A stretch of 32,930 bases of DNA from Acidobacteriota bacterium (GTDB taxonomy: Bacteria > Acidobacteriota > Vicinamibacteria > Marinacidobacterales > Marinacidobacteraceae). Position 1 is the first letter of the stretch. Each line of letters starts with the position of its first letter. The stretch spans positions 1-32,930 of the forward strand of contig VXNL01000066.1 in assembly GCA_009840635.1 (NCBI GenBank), read 5' to 3'. Positions 21,304-29,538 of the stretch are shown here, piece by piece. A program made the position numbers and the translations under genes. The notes below the pieces were generated by a model. That model saw only the letters and a program-made list of their open reading frames with translations, made no database searches and was not told where the DNA came from.

Positions 21304-22410
21304 TCAGGTGCTGACCAGATTGCGCAGCCAGTCGAGGGATGGTTCAACGGGCTCTGCCCACGTGATCAGAAAATCGGCCCACACCCGGTCTCCGCGGGGT
21401 AGCGCCATCTGCTCCGTCGCGAGTTCCGCCGCCTCGTCCCAGCGCCCGCGGGCCTCGAGCGCGGCCACCAGGGCGGCGACCACGGCGTGCGAAGTGGGAG
21501 CGAGTTCCACCGCCTCCCGGAGTCCAGCGATCGCCGGATCGAGTCGCTCCTGCGCAATCCGGGTCTCGCCGAGCAGCATGAGCCGCGGCACCCAGAGCAG
21601 GTGTGAACTCGGCTTCTCGCTGACCTCGCTCAGGCGGTCGACGGCTCGACCCGTCCGCCCCTGGCCCAGCGCGACCAGCGCGAGCCGCAGATTCAGGTCG
21701 TCCCGGTCGCCCAACGCCCGCGCGACCGTTCTGGGGGACTGCAGGGCCACCCTCCGGCTCACCAGTTGGCGCGAGGCGGCCTCCCGGAAGAAATCCCGGG
21801 CGTCCCGCCAGAGTTCGTCTTCCCGCACGTAGCGGGCCCGAACCGACCAGACGACGGCGAGTTGCCAGGCGAGCGCGGCATCGCGCCGCGGATCGGACTC
21901 TTCCAGCATCCGGCTCGCCGACAACAGGTCCATCCGCGCCAGCCGGGCGCGCGCGGCCGACAGGACGATCTCCCGCCAGAGCAGATCGCGGAGATCGGAA
22001 GCCCCCTGGTCGCCCCAACCCGCGACCGCTTCCTGGCGAAGATGGTCCGGGAGCCCGCGGACCCACTCCCGCGGGAGGTCGTCCACCGGTTCCCGGATGG
22101 GCCGGATCGCCCGGTTCCAGCCGAAGTGAGCGACGGTTTCGGCGTGCATCAGCGCCGCGGCCAGCCGTCCCCGGAAGCCCTCGAGTTCTTCCGCCGGCGG
22201 GAGCGAATCGAAAAAACCTTCCCGCGCCCTCCGAAACTCGACCGGGACACGGCTCCCGACGCGCCGCGCCGTCTCCACGTAGCGGCCGGCGCGGTACTGC
22301 GCCACAAGTTCTCCGTAGGCCTCGGCCGTCAGCGGATCGGCGTTGCGCTGCCGGGGCGATCCCGGCCACAGGAAGGCCCGCCGACTTCTGCGGCGCCCCG
22401 GGCTCGTCAT
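21304..22410 (-). CDS. TPR repeat protein (second TPR-VWA pair)
   Basis: ATG 22410 gives 368 aa. The frame stays open far upstream, but there it is antisense to the carbamoylase gene and not protein-like. The N-terminus (SPGRRRSRRAFLWPGSP) is basic with only a weak hydrophobic stretch, unlike the clear signal peptide of its paralogue, so the true start or an N-terminal lesion is uncertain. The body resembles the 16265-17266 protein in layout: AAALMHAETVAH near the first helix, a basic/Trp segment, then degenerate TPRs (LLWVPRLMLLGETRIAQERLDPAIAGLREAVELAP, SHAVVAALVAALEARGRWDEAAELA). It ends just before the frameshifted VWA gene, repeating the TPR-then-VWA order. Confidence 0.72.
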   Translation of the reverse strand: MTSPGRRRSRRAFLWPGSPRQRNADPLTAEAYGELVAQYRAGRYVETARRVGSRVPVEFRRAREGFFDSLPPAEELEGFRGRLAAALMHAETVAHFGWNRAIRPIREPVDDLPREWVRGLPDHLRQEAVAGWGDQGASDLRDLLWREIVLSAARARLARMDLLSASRMLEESDPRRDAALAWQLAVVWSVRARYVREDELWRDARDFFREAASRQLVSRRVALQSPRTVARALGDRDDLNLRLALVALGQGRTGRAVDRLSEVSEKPSSHLLWVPRLMLLGETRIAQERLDPAIAGLREAVELAPTSHAVVAALVAALEARGRWDEAAELATEQMALPRGDRVWADFLITWAEPVEPSLDWLRNLVST

Positions 22411-22460
22411 GCGCTTGTCGGGTTCCACGGAACTCCAACCCAAAGAGTACAGCGCGCCAG

Positions 22461-22488
22461 CGACGGGGCGGGCCGGCCAACCCCGTCG
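22461..22488. promoter_or_regulatory. Inverted repeat with palindromic core in divergent promoter region
   Basis: CGACGGGG (22461-22468) and CCCCGTCG (22481-22488) are perfect 8-base arms around a 12-base centre containing the palindrome GGCCGGCC (22471-22478). It sits in the 120-base region between the divergent TPR and carbamoylase genes, so it could be an operator for both. The rest of 22411-22530 shows no clear -35/-10 pair. Confidence 0.4.
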
Positions 22489-22530
22489 GCCGCGCGAACC
22501 CACGAAAGGAAACCCCGCACAATTGCCCGG

Positions 22531-23853
22531 ATGCCCCATCCCACCCGCCGCGAATTCCTGGCCCGCACGGCTCCCGCCGCCGCAACCTTCTGTGCAGTCC
22601 CCCGCTTCGCCCGCGCCTCCCGAACGCTTCAGGACGGCATTGACGGCGAACGCGTCGCACGCCGGATGGAAGCCATCGCCCGGTTCGGCGCGACGCCGGA
22701 GGGCGCTTTCCGAACCGCGGGGAGCGACGCCGATATCGCCGCCCGCGCAGCCTTCACCGGCTGGCTCGAGGAGGCCGGGTTCGTGGTGCGCACCGATCTC
22801 GCCGGCAACCTGATCGGACGTCTCCCCGGGACCGATTCCTCGCTGCCTCCCCTGCTGACCGGATCGCACCTCGATTCGGTTCCGGCGGGCGGGGACTTCG
22901 ACGGGGTGGCCGGCTCGATCGCCTCCCTCGAAGCCGCCGTCGCCATTGCCGCCTCGGGCACTCCGCTCCGGCACCCCCTCGAAGTGGTCGACTTCTTCAA
23001 CGAGGAGAACGGAAAGACCGGAAGCCGGGCACTCGCCGGGGAAGTCACCCCGGACGAGATGGACCTGCCGGTGTACGGCGGGTTGACCCTCGGCCAGGCG
23101 CTCGCCCGGGTAGGCGGTTCGCCGGAACGCATCACCGAGGCGGCCCTCGAACCCGGTCACTATGCGGGCTTCCTCGAACTGCACGTCGAACAGAGCCCCA
23201 CCCTCGCAACCGAGGGGATCGACATCGGTATCGTCGAGGGCATCGTCGGCATCCGCCGCTTCCGCGTCCGGGTGTCCGGGTTCGCGAACCACGCGGGCAC
23301 CACCGCGATGGGAATCCGCCGGGACGCGCTCGTGACCGCCGGCCGCTTCCTGGTGGCAGTCCACGAAGAGACCCAGGCGTGGCCGGGGCGCCAGGTAGCC
23401 ACGGTCGGCCGCATCGAGGCGCATCCCGGCGCGCCGAACGTCATTCCGGGCGCGGTGGACCTGACCCTGGAAATCCGGGACCTGAGGATGGAGACGATCG
23501 AGGCCCTCTACCAGCGCTTTCAGGAGCTGGGAGACGAGATCGCGCGCCGGAACCAGACGGACATCACCTTCGAGCATTACTACCTGAGCCGCGCCGCCCC
23601 CTGCGACCCGCGCTTCATCGACACCATGGAGGCCGCCGCCGAAAGCCTCGGATTGTCGAACCTGCGGATGCCGTCGGGAGCGGGACACGACGCCCAGTCC
23701 ATCGCCGTGCTGGCGCCCGTCGGCATGATCTTCGTCCCGAGCCGCGACGGCATCAGCCATTCGCCCCGCGAGTTCACGAGCGTCTCCGACATCACGAACG
23801 GGGCCCGGGTGCTCCTGGAGTCCCTTCGGCGCCTGGACGGAGCGCTGGACTAG
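22531..23853 (+). CDS. Tat-exported hydantoinase/carbamoylase family amidase (M20 fold)
   Basis: ATG 22531 gives 440 aa; the nearest purine-rich stretch (GAAAGGAAA, 22504-22512) is rather distant. The N-terminus is a twin-arginine signal (TRREFLART, residues 5-13, then a hydrophobic Ala-rich segment to about 29). The M20/allantoate amidohydrolase-type dimetal site is visible: H113 and D115 in GSHLDSVPAGGDFDG, D124, the EE pair at 158-159 in FFNEENGKTGSR, H218 in ELHVEQSP, and a C-terminal His in SRDGISHSP. The lid motif SGFANHAGTTAM is present. Such enzymes hydrolyse N-carbamoyl amino acids, ureidoglycolate or allantoate. Tat export is unusual for cytosolic purine catabolism and suggests an extracytoplasmic substrate. 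The exact substrate cannot be told. Confidence 0.88.
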   Translation: MPHPTRREFLARTAPAAATFCAVPRFARASRTLQDGIDGERVARRMEAIARFGATPEGAFRTAGSDADIAARAAFTGWLEEAGFVVRTDLAGNLIGRLPGTDSSLPPLLTGSHLDSVPAGGDFDGVAGSIASLEAAVAIAASGTPLRHPLEVVDFFNEENGKTGSRALAGEVTPDEMDLPVYGGLTLGQALARVGGSPERITEAALEPGHYAGFLELHVEQSPTLATEGIDIGIVEGIVGIRRFRVRVSGFANHAGTTAMGIRRDALVTAGRFLVAVHEETQAWPGRQVATVGRIEAHPGAPNVIPGAVDLTLEIRDLRMETIEALYQRFQELGDEIARRNQTDITFEHYYLSRAAPCDPRFIDTMEAAAESLGLSNLRMPSGAGHDAQSIAVLAPVGMIFVPSRDGISHSPREFTSVSDITNGARVLLESLRRLDGALD

Positions 23854-23868
23854 CGAGTCGGTTTCGCG

Positions 23869-24678
23869 CTAACGCTCCGCTACCGGAACGACGCTCTCGG
23901 TACTCGCGTAGCCCACGATGCCGGCGGCGACCACGCGCCGAAAACCGTCCTGCGCCGCCCCACCCTCGCCGTCGAGCTCCAGATAGAGCCCCTCCGGGAG
24001 CGCGGCGAGCTGCGGGAACGAATGGCCAGGGCCGCTGCGCAGCGCGGCGCCCGGCTGCACTACCACCGCAACCGGCGAAACGGTGAGCCGCAGCCGGAGG
24101 AGGATCCCGGAGGCGGTCGCCGCGACGAGGGAGAGCCCGAGCACGGCCAGCAGCAGCCCCCGCCGGCCGCGCCGGACCATCAAGAAAGTCCAACAGGCTC
24201 CGGCCAGCAGCACAAACCCGCTCAGCAGCCCGGCGAAGCGCGGCGGCGGCGTCCGACGCAGCCAGACGTGGAGCCCCTGCATGGAACCCAGTAGCTCGAG
24301 CAGGAACGTGTCCGGATCGCCGGCCGCCGCGGCGTCGGTGAGCCGCCGGTCGAGGACGCCGCGCGCGAGGGCGATGTTGGCCCGGGCGTCCGTGTCCCCG
24401 GGCCGGATCGCGAGCGACCGCTCCCAGTGCAGCATCGCGTGGCCGAGGCGGCCGGTCCGGTACTCGGCGTTTCCGAGGTTGTAGTGAAGCGCGGCCCGGT
24501 CGAGATCTCCGGGGGCCGCGAGCAGCCGGCGATAGACGGCCGCCGCGGCCTCGTAGTCCCCCGCGTCGTAGCTCCGGGCGGCCGCCTCCGCCTCGGGCGT
24601 TCCCTGGGCGGTGGCGATTCCGGAGGATCCGATCCCCGCAGCCAACACCAGCAGACCCAGGAGACGGCGATCCCTCAT
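23869..24678 (-). CDS. batE: BatE: TPR and SH3-like membrane protein
   Basis: This 269-aa protein starts at ATG 24678 and overlaps the batD stop as ATGA. It has a signal peptide (about 1-25), then TPR units at about 28-112 (AARSYDAGDYEAAAAVYRRLL, AALHYNLGNAEYRTGRLGHAMLHWERSLAI). Two membrane helices follow (about 147-167 and 174-198). The C-terminal domain is bacterial SH3-like (VVVQPGAALRSGPGHSF...GIVGYASTESVVPV). This matches BatE of Bacteroides/Leptospira-type aerotolerance operons. It is the last gene, 15 bases from the convergent carbamoylase gene. The Bat complex is thought to act at the inner membrane with the MoxR ATPase; its mechanism remains unclear. Confidence 0.82.
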   Translation of the reverse strand: MRDRRLLGLLVLAAGIGSSGIATAQGTPEAEAAARSYDAGDYEAAAAVYRRLLAAPGDLDRAALHYNLGNAEYRTGRLGHAMLHWERSLAIRPGDTDARANIALARGVLDRRLTDAAAAGDPDTFLLELLGSMQGLHVWLRRTPPPRFAGLLSGFVLLAGACWTFLMVRRGRRGLLLAVLGLSLVAATASGILLRLRLTVSPVAVVVQPGAALRSGPGHSFPQLAALPEGLYLELDGEGGAAQDGFRRVVAAGIVGYASTESVVPVAER

Positions 24679-26603
24679 CCCGCGCCTCCCTTCCGTCCGA
24701 GCTGCGCTTCGAGTTCGCGAACGAGTTCGGCGGCTTCCTTCGCGCCGGAGCCCGCCTCCCCGGCTCCTCCCGAGGCAGCGAAGCGCGCCCCTTCGGAGCG
24801 GGACAGGAGCGCCCGGAAGCGGCGGGAGGCGTCGGCCGCGGCGCCGGCGTCCTCGAGCCGCCGCGACGCGCTCTCGGGAGTGAAGCCGTGCCGCGACCCG
24901 CCCAGCCGCGCCGCCGCGTATTCGGTGAGCGCCTCCCCGACCCGGGCGGCGGCCTCCGGCCCGTCTCCCGCCACCCGCGAGAGCGCCCGCTGGGCATCCC
25001 GGGCGGCCCGGAGACGGCGGAATTCGGCCGGATTCGCTTCCCGCCAGGCTCGCCGCCGCCGGAGTGCGAGGAGGCCCAGGTTCCACAGCACCGGCAGCGC
25101 GAGGCTCAGACCGAAGAGCGCCCCGGGCCGCCAGGGACCGCCCGGCGGACCCGTCCCGCGCCCCACGGGCTTCAGATACCGGATGTCCTCTCCGAACCGC
25201 TCCACTCCCACCGGGCCTTCGGTTCCCGGGGCGGCCGCGGCTGCTCCTTCCACGCGGATCTGGAGGGGATCCGAGGCCAACTCCTCATACGCCCCGGTCC
25301 GCGGGTTGAAGACATCGAGCGTTACCGCGGCGATGTTCCGTACCCCGCCGGCCTCGGGCACCATCGGAAACTCCCAGATCTGGCGGCCCCCGAAGGCCAG
25401 TCCCGATCCTTCCTCCCGGAGGCCGGTCTCGGAAGACGCATCCGGATCGAAGAAGCGGAAGGCCCGCCGCGCCTCGCGCTCCTCGGGAAGGACCGGAGTT
25501 CCGGCCGCTCGCAGGTTGCCGTTTCCCTCGAGTTCGACGCGGAGCACGAGCGCCTCGCCGGCCGCCGCCGTCCGGTCGCCGAGCGGCGAGCCGTCGCGTC
25601 GGACCTCCGCGCTCAGCCGGTAGTCCCCTACCGCGCCGGCGAAACCGGCGGGCCGCCCGGCTTCGGGGAGGGGCGCGGCGCGGATGGTGACCGCCGGCGC
25701 CTCCCGGACCACCACCACCTGCTCCGGCCCGAAGAAGGACCGCCGCGCGCCCTCGATGCCGATCTCGAAGCGCGGCCCCGGGAGCTCGCGTTCCCCGGCG
25801 CCGGTCGGGAAGACCGCCCGCATGAGCAGCGGATAGGTCTCGTACGCCACCCCGTTCAGGGTGCGGCTCTCCCGGCGGGGCCCCGGCAGACTCCGGCGCT
25901 CCCGGATCTCGTTCCCGCTCAGACCGCGCTCCTGCCAGGGCACGTCGGGGAGTTCCACCTCCTCGGTCCAGAACCCCTCCGGCTGGGCCAACTCCACCGG
26001 GGCCGCCGCAAACACCGGAAGCCGCGACCAGAGCCGGTAGAGGACCAGAACCTGCTCGCCCACGTACACCCCGGAATCCAGGGCTTCGGCGCGGACGAAG
26101 ACGTCCTCCTCCCGAACCTCCGGAACCGGCTGATCGCGGCGCCTCAGGCGGTCGAAGGGATCCCCGAGGCCGAACGGAGAGGGAAAGGGCGAGGAGAAAG
26201 GAGAGGCGAACGGATCGGGATCGGGAGCGCCGGGGCGGAGGCTGCCCTGCTCCACGCGCATCCGGATCGGGGAAGTGGGCTGGTACCCGGGAACCGGAAT
26301 CGCCGGAATCGTCAGTTCCCCGACCGCCAGCGGCCGGAGCCGGTAGATCCATTCCGTGGCGCGCGTCATCTGGAAGTTGACGATCTCGGTCCTGGACATC
26401 CGCTGGCTGCCGAGCACCTCGAAACCGGCAAGTCCGGACAGCGCGGGGGCTCCGCCGCGCTCCTCGGGCACCGAAACCGTCAGGGTGAGCGTGTCCTCGA
26501 TCCCGATGTGGTCCGCGTCCACCCTCGCCTCGGCGGCCTCCTGGGCATGGACGGACGGCGCGAGCAGGACCGCCAGGGCCGCGGCCACGAAGCCCCGTCT
26601 CAT
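24675..26603 (-). CDS. batD: BatD: oxygen-tolerance membrane protein
   Basis: This 642-aa protein has a signal peptide (about 1-20, VHAQ). Its N-terminal region is typical of BatD (PF13584): ADHIGIEDTLTLTVSVPE, then GFEVLGSQRMSRTEIVNFQM and WIYRLRPLAVGELTIPAIPV. A second beta-rich repeat follows around 190-330. A membrane helix lies at about 488-506 (LSLALPVLWNLGLLALRRRR). The cytoplasmic tail is Ala/Glu-rich and contains a short helical segment (ALTEYAAARLGGSRHGFTPES) common in BatD. TGATG couples it to batC. It is probably a periplasmic beta-sandwich platform for the VWA proteins BatA and BatB. Confidence 0.87.
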   Translation of the reverse strand: MRRGFVAAALAVLLAPSVHAQEAAEARVDADHIGIEDTLTLTVSVPEERGGAPALSGLAGFEVLGSQRMSRTEIVNFQMTRATEWIYRLRPLAVGELTIPAIPVPGYQPTSPIRMRVEQGSLRPGAPDPDPFASPFSSPFPSPFGLGDPFDRLRRRDQPVPEVREEDVFVRAEALDSGVYVGEQVLVLYRLWSRLPVFAAAPVELAQPEGFWTEEVELPDVPWQERGLSGNEIRERRSLPGPRRESRTLNGVAYETYPLLMRAVFPTGAGERELPGPRFEIGIEGARRSFFGPEQVVVVREAPAVTIRAAPLPEAGRPAGFAGAVGDYRLSAEVRRDGSPLGDRTAAAGEALVLRVELEGNGNLRAAGTPVLPEEREARRAFRFFDPDASSETGLREEGSGLAFGGRQIWEFPMVPEAGGVRNIAAVTLDVFNPRTGAYEELASDPLQIRVEGAAAAAPGTEGPVGVERFGEDIRYLKPVGRGTGPPGGPWRPGALFGLSLALPVLWNLGLLALRRRRAWREANPAEFRRLRAARDAQRALSRVAGDGPEAAARVGEALTEYAAARLGGSRHGFTPESASRRLEDAGAAADASRRFRALLSRSEGARFAASGGAGEAGSGAKEAAELVRELEAQLGRKGGAG

Positions 26604-27481
26604 CAGTGCCGGCCCCTCCGGAGGGCCCGGGCCCGGCGCTTCTCCAGCCGGTCCTCCTGAAACGCCCTTTCCACGTCGGCGAGCGCGGCCAGGATGCGCT
26701 CCGCCTGCTCGGGGCTGATCTCGGGGACCTCGCCGGGGGCCGAGTCCGGCATTTCGGCGCCCGGACCGGCATCCTCGGGTTGGCTGCCGCTCGCGTCGTC
26801 GGCGGGTGGCCGATGCTGCGGCTGCGCAGAACCTTCGGGAGGGGACTGCTGCTCATCGCCGGACTCCTGGTCCCGATCCCCGGCGGACTGGGGGTCCTGG
26901 CGGTCCTGCCCCTGTTCCTCGGGGCTCTGCTGCCCCGGTCCTTCCTGGTCCTGCGGCTCCTGGTCCTGCGGCTCCTGATCCTCCTGTTCCTGGTCCTGTT
27001 GTTCCTGGTCCTGTGACTCACCCTGCTGTTCCTGTTCGTCGGCCGCGCGAAGCGCCCGCTCCAGGTTCTGGCGCGCTTCCAGGTCTTCCGGATCGAGGGC
27101 GATGGCTTCTCCGTAAGTGGCCGCCGCCTCCCGGAACGCGCCGCTGCGGAACAGGGTGTTGGCCAGGTTGAAGTAGGCGTCGCGCCGGACCGCGCCGCCG
27201 GCGCCTCCCGCAAGCGCCGCCTGATAACCGCGGAGCGCTTCGGCGAGCGGGCCCTCCTCGCCGGCCGGGACGCCTTCCGCCTCGCCCAACCGGTAGTGGA
27301 CCCCGGCGATGTTGAGATCGTTCTCGGGCGCGTCCGGGAACTCCCCCTCCGCGCGCGAAAAGGCGCGCAGCGCCTCTTCCAGTCGGCCCGCTTCGAAGTG
27401 CTCCGCCCCTTCGCGGGTGTTCCTTTCCCCCCCGCCGAACAACTGCGCCGCCATCAGCAGGACGAAAGCGGCGCGGATCAC
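26603..27481 (-). CDS. batC: BatC: TPR protein with Q/E/D-rich linker
   Basis: The start is GTG 27481, overlapping the batB stop as GTGA. The 292-aa protein has a short signal peptide (about 1-17), TPR units at about 22-60 and 100-145 (RDAYFNLANTLFRSGAFREAAATYGEAIALDPEDLEARQNLE), and then a long disordered acidic/Gln-rich stretch (about 148-240). The stretch contains five tandem QDQEx pentapeptides. The C-terminal helix (SPEQAERILAALADVERAFQE) and basic tail match BatC. TPR domains of BatC probably bridge the other Bat proteins. The linker varies among species and is likely flexible. Confidence 0.82.
   Translation of the reverse strand: MIRAAFVLLMAAQLFGGGERNTREGAEHFEAGRLEEALRAFSRAEGEFPDAPENDLNIAGVHYRLGEAEGVPAGEEGPLAEALRGYQAALAGGAGGAVRRDAYFNLANTLFRSGAFREAAATYGEAIALDPEDLEARQNLERALRAADEQEQQGESQDQEQQDQEQEDQEPQDQEPQDQEGPGQQSPEEQGQDRQDPQSAGDRDQESGDEQQSPPEGSAQPQHRPPADDASGSQPEDAGPGAEMPDSAPGEVPEISPEQAERILAALADVERAFQEDRLEKRRARALRRGRH
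26939..27013 (-). repeat. Five tandem 15-bp repeats inside batC
   Basis: The 75 bases encode QDQEQ, QDQEQ, EDQEP, QDQEP and QDQEG (residues 157-181). Units differ by a few bases. On the plus strand the unit reads CTCCTGGTCCTGCGG or close variants. Slippage here would change linker length in whole codons without breaking the frame. Confidence 0.85.
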
Positions 27482-28506
27482 GAAACCCCTCCCCGGCTTA
27501 CCGGTGACCGACGGCGGCGCGACGGGCCCGCGAACCCGGCCGCCGTAATCGCACCGGCGGCGAGCGCGGCGGGGATCCAGAACTGCTCCCGGTAGCGCCG
27601 GGAGATCTGGGCTCCCAGCTCTCCGCCTTCAATCCCGCCGATCCGGGCCGTCAAACCTTCGATCTCCCGATCGTCGGCGGACACCTCGAAGAAGACACCG
27701 CCGGTGAGGGCCGCGAGTTCGGCAAGCGCCGCGCGGTCCAGCCGGCTCACGATGGGAGAACCGGCGGCGTCGCGCATCAGCGTCGGTCCCGAATCCGAGT
27801 CCGCCGGGATGGTGGCTCCGCCGGGCGTCCCCACGCCGACCGGAAGGACCACGATGTCGTGTTCGTTCGCCGTCCGCGCCACCTCGGCGATCTCGGTGAC
27901 CCGCAGGTCATCCTGCTGGCCGTCGGTGAGCAGCACCACCACCCGGTGACGGCTCTCCTGACGCTCGAAAGCGCGCGCCGCCTCCTCGATCATCGCGGCC
28001 AGGTTCGTTCCGGGACTCTCCACCGCGCCGGTGGCGATCCCCGCGAGCAGCGTCCGGACGGCGCCGAGGTCATGGGTGAGCGGACACTGGGTGAAGGCGG
28101 TCCCGGAAAACGCCACGATCCCCACCCGGTTCCCGACCATCCGGTCGAGCAGCTCGCCGGCGATGTAGCGCGCCCGCTCCATTCGGGAAGGCGCCACGTC
28201 GCGGGCGTCCATGCTGAAGGAGGTGTCCATCGCCAGCACGATGTCGACCCCGACCAGGGTCACCTCCTGTTCCTGCCTTCCCCACTGCGGGCGTGCGGCC
28301 GCGGTCGCGAGCAGGAGAACGGCGCCCAGCAACAGGAGGTCCCGGAACCGGCGGCGGGCCCGGCTGTCTCCTTCGATCAGGGCCGCCGCGCGGGTTCCGA
28401 AGCGGGCCAGGCCTCTCCTCCCGCGGCGCGCCGCCAGCAGGACGAGCGCCGCGCCCAGCGGAAAAAGCAGCAGGAGGAACAGCGCCGACGGCTCCCCGAA
28501 GCGCAT
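27478..28506 (-). CDS. batB: BatB: VWA domain membrane protein
   Basis: This 342-aa protein has ATG 28506 with GGAGG 8 bases upstream. It has two N-terminal membrane helices (about 7-26 and 56-71), a VWA domain with MIDAS DTSFSM (94-99), the Thr in SPGTNLAAMI and VVLLTDGQQDD. A C-terminal membrane helix lies at about 311-327. The ARPQWG motif before the domain is typical of BatA/BatB. BatB sits in the inner membrane with the VWA domain in the periplasm. Unlike the other junctions, 54 bases separate it from batA. Confidence 0.88.
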   Translation of the reverse strand: MRFGEPSALFLLLLFPLGAALVLLAARRGRRGLARFGTRAAALIEGDSRARRRFRDLLLLGAVLLLATAAARPQWGRQEQEVTLVGVDIVLAMDTSFSMDARDVAPSRMERARYIAGELLDRMVGNRVGIVAFSGTAFTQCPLTHDLGAVRTLLAGIATGAVESPGTNLAAMIEEAARAFERQESRHRVVVLLTDGQQDDLRVTEIAEVARTANEHDIVVLPVGVGTPGGATIPADSDSGPTLMRDAAGSPIVSRLDRAALAELAALTGGVFFEVSADDREIEGLTARIGGIEGGELGAQISRRYREQFWIPAALAAGAITAAGFAGPSRRRRSPVSRGGVS

Positions 28507-28560
28507 CTCAGCGAGCCTCCGCCCCCGGAAGGGACGCCGGAGACCGTCCTGTTCCGGAAG

Positions 28561-29538
28561 TCATGGCGAGGTCCTCAGCACCGTGGCGCCGAGCGCCAGC
28601 CCGGAAAACAGCAGGACCGCCGCCCAGCCGGCAAGCCGCGGTCCGTCGTCCGACCAACTCGTCCAGGTGGGCGCCCGGAGTTCGGTCCTCTCCAGCGCGT
28701 CGATCTCTTCGTAGACCGCCCGGAGACCCTCGCTGTCGCGGGCCCGGAAGTAGCGGCCCCCGGTGGCGTCGGCGACCTCGGTCAGCATCGCTTCGTCAAT
28801 GCCGGGCGCGTTCCGGACGTCGAGGGAGCCGTCCGGCCGCCGCATGACCATCCGGCCGCCCTGCTGGCTCCCGGCGCCCACCGTGTAGACCCGGATACCC
28901 CGGGTCCGGGCCAGCCCGGCGGCGGTCAACGGGTGGATCTCCCCGGCGTTTGAGACCCCGTCGGTGAGCAGGACGATGACCCGGCTCTCCGCCTCGGAGC
29001 CCGCGAGCCGGTTGACCGAAGCTGCGATGGCATTGCCGATGGCGGTCCCGTCGGGGATGTCGCCGATGTCCACCTCCCGCAGCCGGTCCGTGAGGACGCC
29101 GTGATCGAGCGTCAGGGGGCTGAGCGTCACCGCGTTCCGGGCGAACGCCACCGCCCCCAGGCGGTCGTCCGTCCGCCGTTCGATGAAGTCCTCGAGCACC
29201 TCCTTGGCGGCGACCAGACGATTCGCGGGGGCGAAGTCCTCGGCCCGCATGCTCGAGGAGATGTCGAGGGCGAGCACGATGTCCACCCCCAGGCTGGTGC
29301 CGGTCTCCTCGGTGATCCCGGTCTGGGGCCGGGCGAGGGCGACCGCGGCGAGCGCCAGCGCCGCGAGCACGAGCGCTCCCGGAAGGAAGGCGAGCCGGGC
29401 ACGGAGCGAGCGGGGCAGCTCCCGCAGCCCGGCGGCCTCCGGGAAACGGAGCGACGGCGGCGCGAGCCGCCGCGCGCGCACGACGAACAGCGGAATCAGG
29501 AGCAGCAGCAGGAGCGCCGCCGGCCACAGCAGGCGCAT
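28561..29538 (-). CDS. batA: BatA: VWA domain membrane protein
   Basis: This 325-aa protein starts at ATG 29538, sharing one base with the upstream stop (TGATG), with GGAGGT 6 bases before. Membrane helices lie at about 3-20, 51-69 and 302-321. The VWA domain has MIDAS DISSSM (92-97), Thr in IPDGTAIGNAI and VIVLLTDGVSN. The ARPQTG motif precedes it, as in BatA. It is similar to BatB but shares more of the MoxR-linked VWA profile. Together they are thought to form the membrane core of the Bat complex. Confidence 0.88.
   Translation of the reverse strand: MRLLWPAALLLLLLIPLFVVRARRLAPPSLRFPEAAGLRELPRSLRARLAFLPGALVLAALALAAVALARPQTGITEETGTSLGVDIVLALDISSSMRAEDFAPANRLVAAKEVLEDFIERRTDDRLGAVAFARNAVTLSPLTLDHGVLTDRLREVDIGDIPDGTAIGNAIAASVNRLAGSEAESRVIVLLTDGVSNAGEIHPLTAAGLARTRGIRVYTVGAGSQQGGRMVMRRPDGSLDVRNAPGIDEAMLTEVADATGGRYFRARDSEGLRAVYEEIDALERTELRAPTWTSWSDDGPRLAGWAAVLLFSGLALGATVLRTSP

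Noticed and set aside
22411..23760. Upstream extension of the second TPR gene to an 818-codon frame
   Set aside because: The extension is antisense to the carbamoylase gene, whose catalytic motifs and Tat signal are clear. ATG 22410 is kept as the start.
26939..27013. CRISPR-like or intergenic tandem repeat
   Set aside because: The 15-bp units have no spacers and encode an in-frame pentapeptide repeat within batC.
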